Source: Betaproteobacteria bacterium (GTDB lineage Bacteria > Pseudomonadota > Gammaproteobacteria > Burkholderiales > WYBJ01). From it: a DNA stretch of 41,184 bases. Position 1 is the stretch's first letter, and each line of letters opens with the position of its first letter. This document shows, piece after piece, positions 8,282 through 15,205 of the stretch. A program made the position numbers and the translations under genes. Location of the stretch: NCBI GenBank assembly GCA_009377585.1, contig WHTS01000052.1:1-41184 (forward strand), read 5' to 3'. The notes under the pieces were generated by a model. The model ran no database searches. It was given only the letters and a program-made list of their open reading frames with translations, and had not been told where the DNA came from.

Positions 8282-8839
8282 ATGGACAAGCCGCTCGACG
8301 GTAGCAATCTGCCCAGCGAAATCGGCCAGCGCATCATCGACAAGCCCGAGCTGCCCGCGCAGGGCGTGCAGACCGACAACGAGGTGTATACGGAGGTCGT
8401 CTCGGGCGAGATGCATCTCAAGCGTGGCGTGTTCGGCAAGTTCGAAGTGTTCAGTGACGAGGCCGCGCGCATCGGCGGCACCGACAAGTACCCATCGCCG
8501 ATGACCTACATGGCGATGGGTGTGGGCTTTTGATTGCTCACCCAGGTTGCGCGGTACGCGCACATGATGAAGCTCACGGTCGCAAGCGCGAGCTGCAAGG
8601 TCCGGTTCCGGAAACTCCTCGGCGGCTCGGTCATCAAGGGCACGGTCTTCAACCGCTGGGACGGCGTCGACACGCATCTCTCGATCGCAGCCGACGCGCC
8701 GGCGGAGAAGATCGCGCATCTGCTGAAGAACGCGAAGGCGGGCTGCTTCGCCGAAGGTCTGATCACGCAGCAGGTGCCGCTCGTGAGCACGCTCGAGGTT
8801 AATGGCAAGCCGTTCGAGCTCGAAGGCGTGACGAAATGA
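8282..8839 (+). CDS. OsmC-family peroxidase-like selenoprotein (UGA at codon 84)
   Basis: Reading from ATG 8282 (AGGAG about 8 bases upstream), codons 1-83 end in YPSPMTYMAMGVGF. Codon 84 is TGA (8531-8533). The same frame goes on, uninterrupted, with LLTQVARYAHMMKLTVASAS to a normal stop at 8839, making 185 residues. In OsmC/Ohr proteins this helix position is the peroxidatic cysteine (GFCLLTQ-like or AACF-like context). The second, resolving cysteine is present at residue 155 in LLKNAKAGCFAEGLI. OsmC-like enzymes reduce organic hydroperoxides in the cytoplasm using dithiol donors. A bacterial SECIS-like hairpin follows the TGA at 8538-8570, so I infer selenocysteine insertion. A bicupin gene starts 13 bases after the stop, suggesting co-transcription. 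The alternative is a simple Cys-to-stop mutation or a base-call error; the hairpin argues against both. Confidence 0.82.
8538..8570 (+). promoter_or_regulatory. Bacterial SECIS-like hairpin after the in-frame UGA
   Basis: The core 8545-8563 reads GGUUGCGCGGUACGCGCAC. Stem UGCGC (8548-8552) pairs with GCGCA (8558-8562) around the loop GGUAC. U8547 is bulged, and below it G8546 pairs with C8563. Weaker pairs continue outward: 8543-8544 with 8565-8566, and 8538-8540 with 8568-8570. The E. coli fdhF SECIS as I know it is GGUUGCAGGUCUGCACC, beginning 11 bases after UGA, with a bulged U and a loop opening GGU. Here the core also begins 11 bases after UGA. SelB would bind such an element. Confidence 0.82.
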
Positions 8840-8852
8840 GGGGAGGGGAAGC

Positions 8853-10010
8853 ATGGCAATGACACCGATCCGGCGCGTCGTCACCGGCAACGACGACCAG
8901 GGCCGCTCCATGGTGGTCCGGGACGGTCCCTCGCCGGGCGTGCACGAAGCGCAACTGCCCGGCGTTCAGGATGCGAAGATCGAAGGCCGCGGCCACACCG
9001 ATTTCTGGGTATGGCGCGAGACGCCGCCGCCGCTCAATGGCAAGGAAGACGCCGGCACATGGAACGACGAGTTTCCGTGTCCCGTCGGCGGTGGACACCA
9101 ACGCGTCGTGCACTGGCTGCCGAAGACGCCGCAATCGCCGCCGAACGCGCCCTACAAGGCGCCCGAGCAGCACGGCCGCACCTGGGATCGCGGCGGCGGC
9201 AATCACTACAACCGCTCGTACATGCACAAGACAAGATCGCTCGACTACGGGATCATGATCTCGGGCAGCCGCACGATGGAGCTCGACGACACGAAGCTGA
9301 CGCTCTATCCCGGCGACGTGGTGATCGACGTCGGTGCGTGGCACCTGTGGGACAGCTCGGCGCAAGGCTGCCTGATGGCGTTCGACATGTTCGACTGCGA
9401 GTTCGCCGATGAATTCGGCACCGTGGTCGGAGATGACAAACCGATGCGGCCGCCGGAGAAGCAGAAGCTCCCACCCGGAGTAAGACCGCAGCGGCGCGTG
9501 GTCGCGATCGACCGCGAGGCCGGCAAGTCGAGCCTCGTCGGCGATACGTCGTCGCCCGACGTGCGCTTCGATCCCGCGCGTCCGGGCTTCGTGCTCCACC
9601 GCATGTGGGTCGTCAAGGATTTTCCGGCGAAGCTCGTGTGCGAGACGCTGCATCTGCCGAACGTGCTGATTCCACCGCCCAAGGGCTCGGTGCTGAACGT
9701 CTTCACGTTCCCGCCCGACGACGGGTGGCAGGGGAAAGTCGGCGAGCGCGAGGTGAGGGCTTATTTCGAAGCGGTGGGTGCGCCGCACGCGTGCACGTAT
9801 TCAGCGGATGCGCCGCATCCTTACATGCAGAAGACGCGCACGCTGGACATCTGCATCGTGCTCGAAGGCCAGATCGTGCTCGTGCTCGACAAGGAGGAGG
9901 TGCTGCTCGAGCAGGGACAGTTCGTGATCAACCGCGGCGTGAATCACGCCTGGAGCAATCGCTCGGCCAAACCGGCGGTGGTGTCGGTCGCCTCCCACGA
10001 CGGCAAGTAG
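8853..10010 (+). CDS. Tandem cupin (bicupin) protein
   Basis: A 385-residue protein with two cupin-like halves. The first contains YMHKTRSLDYGIMISGSRTM with GDVVIDVGAWHLWDSS (about residues 125-170). The second contains YMQKTRTLDICIVLEGQIVL with GQFVINRGVNHAWSN near the C-terminus. The repeat of the pattern Y-M-x-K-T-R-[ST]-L-D followed by an xGxH-W segment shows an internal duplication. Members of this group are annotated as cupin-domain proteins, some related to dioxygenases; the reaction here is not known. GGGAGGGG stands just before ATG 8853, and only 13 bases separate it from the upstream OsmC-like gene, so the two are likely one transcript. Cytoplasmic; no signal peptide. It may act on a substrate tied to the same stress or catabolic response, which is an inference from position only. 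Confidence 0.8.
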   Translation: MAMTPIRRVVTGNDDQGRSMVVRDGPSPGVHEAQLPGVQDAKIEGRGHTDFWVWRETPPPLNGKEDAGTWNDEFPCPVGGGHQRVVHWLPKTPQSPPNAPYKAPEQHGRTWDRGGGNHYNRSYMHKTRSLDYGIMISGSRTMELDDTKLTLYPGDVVIDVGAWHLWDSSAQGCLMAFDMFDCEFADEFGTVVGDDKPMRPPEKQKLPPGVRPQRRVVAIDREAGKSSLVGDTSSPDVRFDPARPGFVLHRMWVVKDFPAKLVCETLHLPNVLIPPPKGSVLNVFTFPPDDGWQGKVGEREVRAYFEAVGAPHACTYSADAPHPYMQKTRTLDICIVLEGQIVLVLDKEEVLLEQGQFVINRGVNHAWSNRSAKPAVVSVASHDGK

Positions 10011-10089
10011 CCGCGGTTAAGGGCTCGCCAGCACGAAGACGGCGCGGCTCGACCCTCGAGTAGGCGGCGTGACAAAGGAGTCAAAGGAA

Positions 10090-10995
10090 ATGGCCTGGAA
10101 ATTCGAACTGCTGCTCAAGCCCGGCACCGAAGAGCTCATCACCGAAGGCCCGGTATGGGACGGCGAGTACATCTACATCACGCAGATCCGCCAGAACCGC
10201 ATCCTGCGCTACGACCCGCGCTCGAACGCGATCGAGCAATGGCGCACCGGCACCAACCGCACCAACGGTCTGGCATTCGACGAGAACGGCCGTCTCTTCG
10301 GCTGTTGCGCGGGCGGACGGGCGATCGTGCGCCTCGATCCCGACGGCAGGAATGTGGTCGTGGCCGATCGCCTCGACGGAAAAAGGCTTTCCACGCCGAA
10401 CGATCTTGCCATCGATCGCAAGGGCCGCATCTGGTTCACCAATCCGGTCAACGAGGGTAACTGGGACAAGACGGAGGTCGAAGAGCTCGATCACCGTTCG
10501 GTCCTGCGCGCCGATCCGCAGAAGGATGGGAAGTACACGGTCACGCGCGTCACTTTCGATACCACGCAGCCGAACGGCATCCTGGTTTCGCGCGACCAAA
10601 AGACGCTGTACGTCGCGGAGAGCGGCTCGACCCGCGGCATCCCGAGGCAGTTGCGCGCCTACCCGATCAGGGAAGACGGCAGCCTGGGGCCGTACGACGC
10701 CCTCTTCACCTGGGGCGAGGATGCGCGCGGCGTACATCGCGGCATCGACGGCATGTGCCTGGACGCCGAGGACAACATCGTCGCCACAGCCGGCTACTAC
10801 ACCGCCGGCTCGGGCCCGATGCTTTATGTGTTCTCGCCGGCCGGGCGCGTGCTGGAGACGCACCCGGTGCCCGCCAACCGTCCCACGAACTGCTGTTTCG
10901 GCGGCCCGGACCTGACCACGATATTCGCAACCAGCACGAACGGACACTTCTTCAAGGCGCAGACCGATCGCGTCGGCTGGGCGATGTTTCCCTGA
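10090..10995 (+). CDS. SMP-30/gluconolactonase/LRE family protein
   Basis: About 301 residues forming a six-bladed beta-propeller of the SMP-30/gluconolactonase family. Typical parts are TEGPVWDGEYIYITQIRQNR at the start, TNGLAFDENGRLFGCCAGGR, STPNDLAIDRKGRIWFTNPV (the NDL motif with a metal-ligand Asn), DTTQPNGILVSRDQKTLYVA and GIDGMCLDAEDNIVATAGYY (the D-G motif with the catalytic/metal Asp). These enzymes bind a divalent metal and hydrolyse sugar or other small lactones. AAAGGAG (10074-10080) precedes; a GTG at 10069 in the same frame is an alternative start, giving seven more residues. It follows the bicupin on the same strand after about 80 bases. The substrate cannot be stated. Confidence 0.85.
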   Translation: MAWKFELLLKPGTEELITEGPVWDGEYIYITQIRQNRILRYDPRSNAIEQWRTGTNRTNGLAFDENGRLFGCCAGGRAIVRLDPDGRNVVVADRLDGKRLSTPNDLAIDRKGRIWFTNPVNEGNWDKTEVEELDHRSVLRADPQKDGKYTVTRVTFDTTQPNGILVSRDQKTLYVAESGSTRGIPRQLRAYPIREDGSLGPYDALFTWGEDARGVHRGIDGMCLDAEDNIVATAGYYTAGSGPMLYVFSPAGRVLETHPVPANRPTNCCFGGPDLTTIFATSTNGHFFKAQTDRVGWAMFP

Positions 10996-11120
10996 CCGTC
11001 AGGCGCCAGGGGCCAGGCGTCAGGCGTAACTCGTCAGGTCTACGCTCGTCGTCCAGCTCCACGGCCATTGCCGTCGTGGCGGATGAGCATTCGCATGAGC
11101 CGCAGAACGATCTTGGCTCG

Positions 11121-11972
11121 TTAACGCGCCCGCGTCAGCGCCAGTGCGGCGCCGCGTTCGGCGTTCGCCTCGCGTACCACGCCACTCATGGAGCGCGTAT
11201 CAGACCCCACGTTCAACGTTCCTTCGTAGCGGTGGGGCGAGCCGTATATCGTTTCGAGAAAAAATTCGACGCGCCGTCCATCCACCGTGCCGGCCCCGCG
11301 CTTCCACACCTGTTTCGAATCGTAGTGCGTTTCCTCTATGGTCAGCCGGCGGCCGTCTTGCAGCACGACCCAGAAGCTGCCATTCGGCAGCATCCATTGC
11401 CCGGATAGCTGAAGCGGTTGGTCATAGACGAGGTAGCCGGCGGCGCCGGCGATGGCGGCAAGCACGATGGCTGCGCCGGCGAGCATATAGGTGCGCCTGC
11501 GCACCAGCCGTCCTCCGGTCCACGCGCGCATGACCTTTGCGAGCCGTTCGACGTCATAGTCCCAGCGCGTATCGGACAGCTCTAATCCTTGCAGGCGTAC
11601 GAGCGGCTTGAGATCGTCGGGCAAGGCGCTTTCCGAGGGCATTTTGGCGCCTTTGACCAGCACCGGTATGACGCGGATGCCGGAGCGCAGTCCGGCCGCT
11701 ACTTCCAGTCGCACGAAATCGCTCGGGTCGCTAAGTCTCGGGCTGCCTCCCGCACCGCGCTCGGTGAGCCACGTGTCGCCGATGAGTACTACCAGCACCT
11801 CGCAGCGCGCGATCGCGGCGTCGATTGCGTGTACGAAGTTGCTGCCGGGAGCGATGGCCTCGACGTCCTGGAACACGCTGCCCTCGCCGAAGTGCTTTTC
11901 GAGGGAATCGGCAAGCCGTCCCGCGTAGCCGCTGGTATTGATACGGCGATAACTGAGAAAGATGGCAGTCAC
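11121..11972 (-). CDS. Membrane-anchored TIR-domain protein
   Basis: A 283-residue protein. Residues 1-150 are a bacterial TIR domain: MTAIFLSYRRINTSGYAGRL at the start, VFQDVEAIAPGSNF near 33-46, CEVLVVLIGDTWL near 57-69 and DFVRLEVAAGL at 85-95. E90 is at the place of the catalytic glutamate of NAD-cleaving TIR domains. Residues about 162-183 (YMLAGAAIVLAAIAGAAGYL) form one membrane helix after the basic stretch RLVRRR, so the TIR domain should face the cytoplasm. The last 95 residues (SGQWMLPNGSFWVVLQDGRR and onward) would be outside, and look like a beta-rich domain I cannot name. TIR proteins with membrane anchors may signal by cleaving NAD or by scaffolding; no defence-system partner (AGO, SIR2, Thoeris ThsA) is next to it. 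The 2-hydroxyacid dehydrogenase lies just upstream on the same strand, only six bases away. Confidence 0.82.
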   Translation of the reverse strand: MTAIFLSYRRINTSGYAGRLADSLEKHFGEGSVFQDVEAIAPGSNFVHAIDAAIARCEVLVVLIGDTWLTERGAGGSPRLSDPSDFVRLEVAAGLRSGIRVIPVLVKGAKMPSESALPDDLKPLVRLQGLELSDTRWDYDVERLAKVMRAWTGGRLVRRRTYMLAGAAIVLAAIAGAAGYLVYDQPLQLSGQWMLPNGSFWVVLQDGRRLTIEETHYDSKQVWKRGAGTVDGRRVEFFLETIYGSPHRYEGTLNVGSDTRSMSGVVREANAERGAALALTRAR

Positions 11973-11978
11973 GATCTA

Positions 11979-13076
11979 TCAGTAGCCAGCCCGCCGGTCC
12001 ACCACTCCCAACAGCGGCTGGTTCTCGGCAAATCGACGCAGATTTTCGCACCAGAAATCCACCACTGCGTCGCTCATTTTTACCGACTCGGTGGCAATGT
12101 GCGGTGTGATGATGGTGTTAGGCAAGTCCCATAACGGGCTTTCCCTGGGGATAGGGTCCGCGGTCGTGACGTCGAGGCCCGCGCCGGCGATCCTGCCCGC
12201 CCGCATCGCCGCGATCAGGGCCTCCTCATCGATCAACGCGCCGCGCGACACGTTGATCAGACAGGCCGTGGGCTTCATGGCGTCAAACGCGGCTGCATTG
12301 ATGATGAGCCGCGTTTCCGGTGTATGCGGGAGACACAGCACGACAAAATCGGCTTCGGGCAGCACGCTGAGCAATCCGCTTTTGTCGAAGGCGCGGTCGA
12401 GATGCGGAATTTCGCGCGGCGTGCGGGTCATGCCCAGAACCGTCATGCCGAAACCGATCTTGCATATGCGAGCGAGATTACCGCCGCCGCTGCCGACGCC
12501 CAGAATGGCGGTGGTCTGGCCATGCAGCGGCAACCAGTCCTGCCCTTCGCGCCGCCAGAGATGCAGTTGCTGATTTTTCAGATACACAGGCAAATTGCGC
12601 GACAGCGCCAGCATCAACAGCACCGCATGCTCGGCCATTAGCGGCCCCGGCGGGCCCTTGATGCAGGTGAGCGTTACGTGCTCGGCCGCAAGCAAGTCCG
12701 GCGGCACCGCTTGATCCACCCCCACCGTGGTGGTCTGCACCCAACGCAGCCGTGCGCCGGGCTTCGCCGCCTCGGCAGATAATTTCAGATAGGGACGACT
12801 GCCGATCACGGCGTCCGCTTGTGTGACCTGTCGGGAAAACTCGGCCTGATCATGAACGATGCGCACCTGCACGCGCGGATGCGCCTGATGCAATCGCTGA
12901 AACGCCGGCCCACCCAGGCGGCAATTTTCCGGCACCCCTACTATTGATCGTTCCGTATTGGACGACAGTCCAATACGGACGCGACGCTCCCCTCTCCCCC
13001 CGGGAGAGGGGTTGGGGGTGAGGGACGAGCGTGTCATGGAATAGGGAACGCTCGATAGAAGCAACAATGCGTCCAT
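11979..13076 (-). CDS. D-isomer-specific 2-hydroxyacid dehydrogenase
   Basis: An NAD(P)-dependent oxidoreductase of the D-2-hydroxyacid dehydrogenase family (glyoxylate/hydroxypyruvate reductase-like), which reduces 2-oxo acids. The nucleotide-binding motif is GVGSGGGNLARI, the substrate arginine is in INVSRGALIDEEAL, the acidic partner in ADPIPRESPLWDLPN and the catalytic histidine in TIITPHIATES. The length of 365 is slightly above the usual 310-330 because of the odd N-terminus. ATG 13076 has a strong GGAGGAG site upstream, but codons about 14-45 run through two palindromes (12953-12978 and 12989-13011), giving LTPNPSPGGRGERR, a typical intergenic-repeat translation. The true start may therefore be later, or the repeat was inserted in frame. 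Confidence 0.8.
   Translation of the reverse strand: MDALLLLSSVPYSMTRSSLTPNPSPGGRGERRVRIGLSSNTERSIVGVPENCRLGGPAFQRLHQAHPRVQVRIVHDQAEFSRQVTQADAVIGSRPYLKLSAEAAKPGARLRWVQTTTVGVDQAVPPDLLAAEHVTLTCIKGPPGPLMAEHAVLLMLALSRNLPVYLKNQQLHLWRREGQDWLPLHGQTTAILGVGSGGGNLARICKIGFGMTVLGMTRTPREIPHLDRAFDKSGLLSVLPEADFVVLCLPHTPETRLIINAAAFDAMKPTACLINVSRGALIDEEALIAAMRAGRIAGAGLDVTTADPIPRESPLWDLPNTIITPHIATESVKMSDAVVDFWCENLRRFAENQPLLGVVDRRAGY
12953..13011. repeat. Two adjacent palindromes inside the dehydrogenase 5' end
   Basis: CCGTATTGGAC (12953-12963) is perfectly inverted as GTCCAATACGG (12968-12978) around a four-base loop. CCCCTCTCCC (12989-12998) is perfectly inverted as GGGAGAGGGG (13002-13011), followed by GTTGGGGGTGAGGG. 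The second is a type widespread between genes in many proteobacteria. Both lie in the annotated N-terminal coding region of the 2-hydroxyacid dehydrogenase without breaking the frame. Confidence 0.8.
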
Positions 13077-13150
13077 GAACGTCTCCTCCGGAAGCCTATG
13101 CGGAGCACGTCCACGCCCTTCGCCTTGACGATTTCCGCGATCGCCGGGGT

Positions 13151-13180
13151 CTTTGGATCCCAGCCTGCGCCGGGATGACG
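13151..13180. repeat. Hairpin repeat family B, half copy
   Basis: CTTTGGATCCCAGCCTGCGC followed by CGGGATGACG matches the right half of family B (compare 3535-3561) but lacks the left half. It lies in the gap between the dehydrogenase and the carboxymuconolactone decarboxylase remnant, which suggests a recombination junction. Confidence 0.6.
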
Positions 13181-13195
13181 ATAATATACGTAACG

Positions 13196-13342
13196 TTTCA
13201 GCTCGCGCTGGAACAGCTCAGTCAGCGGGGCGCGATCGAGCTGGTGCTGTTCCTGGGGAATTACGCTTCGCTCGCGCTGCTCGTCAATTCGTTCGACGGC
13301 GACCTGCCGCCGGAGAGGAAGGAACCGCTGTTGCCGGTGTGA
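13196..13342 (+). pseudogene. Carboxymuconolactone decarboxylase-like C-terminal fragment
   Basis: An open stretch of 48 codons reads FQLALEQLSQRGAIELVLFL followed by GNYASLALLVNSFDGDLPPE and ends at TGA 13340. This is the pattern of the last helices of carboxymuconolactone decarboxylase/AhpD-fold proteins (E-LV-LVG-Y---A-L-NAF---LP). The N-terminal two thirds, with the active-site CxxC where present, are missing, and the half repeat at 13151-13180 sits where the gene should continue. The rest of the gap 13077-13428 holds no other gene I recognise. On the reverse strand 13095-13147 reads PKTPAIAEIVKAKGVDVLRI, possibly another gene tail. Confidence 0.5.
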
Positions 13343-13428
13343 GACCGTCGTTTACTCTTCGACTCCTTGACCCGCTTCGCGTCGGACCGCACCATGTGTG
13401 AAGCGACAGGCACGATGTACCTCCTTCA

Positions 13429-15078
13429 TCATAGAAGCCATTCGATCGGTAGTAGCGAGATCAAATAGACTCCTGCCCGTTTCCAGACGCTCGTACCCGG
13501 CTCCGTTTCATGGCGTATCGACTTCCCCGCGTGCTGTTCCGTCCAGTACAACTCGTTCGTGTGCGACACGTGCACCTGATACGAATTCTGCGGAACTCTG
13601 GTATCGAACACCGTGCTGATCCTCTGTGCCAACGCAGGGCTGTCGATGATGAATCCGAGCTCCGTGTTGAGCTTCGCCGAGCGCGGATCGAAATTGAACG
13701 AGCCGATGAAAACGCGTGAACGATCCACCGCAAACGTCTTCGAGTGCAGGCTCGAGCCGGAACTACCCATAGCGCCTGCACTCTTGTTCCTGTCGATTTT
13801 CGGCGACAAACGACGCAGCTCGTACAAGGTGATGCCTGCATCGAGCAGTTGCTTGCGTCGCTTCGCGTAGCCAGCGTGAACCGGAGGCACATCGGTCGCT
13901 TCGAGCGAATTGGTCAGAATGCGAATGTTCACCTTGCGTTGCGCCAGCGCAGCGAGTGCATCGGCGCCCGCCTCGGTGGGTACGAAGTAGGCGGAGACGA
14001 GATCCACGTGCTGCGCGGAGCTACCGATGATGCTCCTCAGCCGCTCCGAGACGAGCGTCTCAGGCTCGGCTGAACCGAGCCCCTTGGCGGGGTCATCGCT
14101 GAGCATGTGCGTCACGGCCCATTCGAATGACAATTTGCCGTCGATCAGGTCACGGGCAAAAACAGAATCACGTACCGCGGCCACATACGATCCGGCCGCT
14201 GGGTCGCGCTCGACCACCGATGCAGCCGACGCGATTGCAGCGATCCGTGCGGGATCGGCTGGCGGCAGCAATCGATCGACCGGGTATGACGAACCACTAG
14301 CCCAATAGCGGTCGAAATCCTTCGACACTTCTCTCACCACCGGCCCGATCGCCATCACATCGAGATCGACGAACAGCACACCCTCGGTCGCCCCGAAATA
14401 CTCATCGCCGACGTTGCGGCCGACGATGATCGTCGCCTGATTGTCCACGGTGAACGACTTATTGTGCATCCGCCGATTGAGGCGAAAGAAGTCGGTCAGA
14501 TAACCGATCACCCGAGGGCTTCGGATCACGAACGGGTTGAACAAACGCACCTCGATGTTCGGGTGAGCGTCGAGCACGGCGAGCGTGTCGTCCAAGCCCT
14601 GGGTATTGTTGTCGTCGAGCAATAATCGCACTCGTACTCCGCGCTCCGCAGCGGCGTACAAAGCTTCGAGCAGCAACGTCCCTGTCAGATCGTGGTGCCA
14701 GATGTAATACTGAATATCGAGCGTGCGTTCGGCAGCGCGCGCCAGCAGCACTCGCGCAGCAAACGCGTCGCGAGCATTCGCCAGCAAATAGATTCCGGAT
14801 TGTTTCGGATGCGCACTCACGAGCGGGGTGATCGCCCGTCCCAGTCGCGTTGCCGCGGTGTCGAGTACGACAGTCGAGGTCGTGCGGTTCTCCAGCGATG
14901 GCAAAGTGCAGCCGGAGAGCAGACCTGCGCTTACACAGGCAACGACAAGGCAGGTGGTTAGGTTCAAGGGGCGAGCAACGGTTCCGCAATACGCGTTGTA
15001 GCTGCGGCGTGCTGAGCGAGCGCATTGGCTGGCCAATCTTTCGGACGCTCTCAATGGACAACTCAACGACCGGCGCAA
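13429..15078 (-). CDS. Phospholipase D-like lipoprotein
   Basis: A protein with two phospholipase D (HKD) motifs: MHNKSFTVDNQATIIVGRNV in the first half and LHSKTFAVDRSRVFIGSFNF in the second half, each with HxK and a following Asp. Such enzymes cleave or transfer phosphodiester bonds; the nearest group is cardiolipin synthase C-like/PLDc_2 periplasmic proteins. A lipoprotein signal is visible as CLVVACVSAGLLSGCTLPS, with the lipobox cysteine at about residue 57 of the longest reading, so it is probably anchored in the outer or inner membrane on the periplasmic side. No ATG lies at a sensible place: in-frame TTG codons at 15078, 15054, 15036 and 14967 are possible starts, the last giving a short signal peptide. 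I list the longest. The motifs are intact. Confidence 0.8.
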   Translation of the reverse strand: MRRSLSCPLRASERLASQCARSARRSYNAYCGTVARPLNLTTCLVVACVSAGLLSGCTLPSLENRTTSTVVLDTAATRLGRAITPLVSAHPKQSGIYLLANARDAFAARVLLARAAERTLDIQYYIWHHDLTGTLLLEALYAAAERGVRVRLLLDDNNTQGLDDTLAVLDAHPNIEVRLFNPFVIRSPRVIGYLTDFFRLNRRMHNKSFTVDNQATIIVGRNVGDEYFGATEGVLFVDLDVMAIGPVVREVSKDFDRYWASGSSYPVDRLLPPADPARIAAIASAASVVERDPAAGSYVAAVRDSVFARDLIDGKLSFEWAVTHMLSDDPAKGLGSAEPETLVSERLRSIIGSSAQHVDLVSAYFVPTEAGADALAALAQRKVNIRILTNSLEATDVPPVHAGYAKRRKQLLDAGITLYELRRLSPKIDRNKSAGAMGSSGSSLHSKTFAVDRSRVFIGSFNFDPRSAKLNTELGFIIDSPALAQRISTVFDTRVPQNSYQVHVSHTNELYWTEQHAGKSIRHETEPGTSVWKRAGVYLISLLPIEWLL

Positions 15079-15205
15079 GGGTCCGATTCCTTACCCTGAT
15101 TAGGCCTCTTCCAGAGAAATTTCACGTCTTCGCGCAAGCGGATGTACTTATCCTATACCAAGAATGCTAATGTGCTCCACAGGCTCTTTCCGAACCTGCC
15201 CTGTT

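Noticed and set aside
11121-13076. TIR gene plus dehydrogenase as a defence operon
   Set aside because: The dehydrogenase has ordinary metabolic motifs and no known defence association; adjacency alone is weak.
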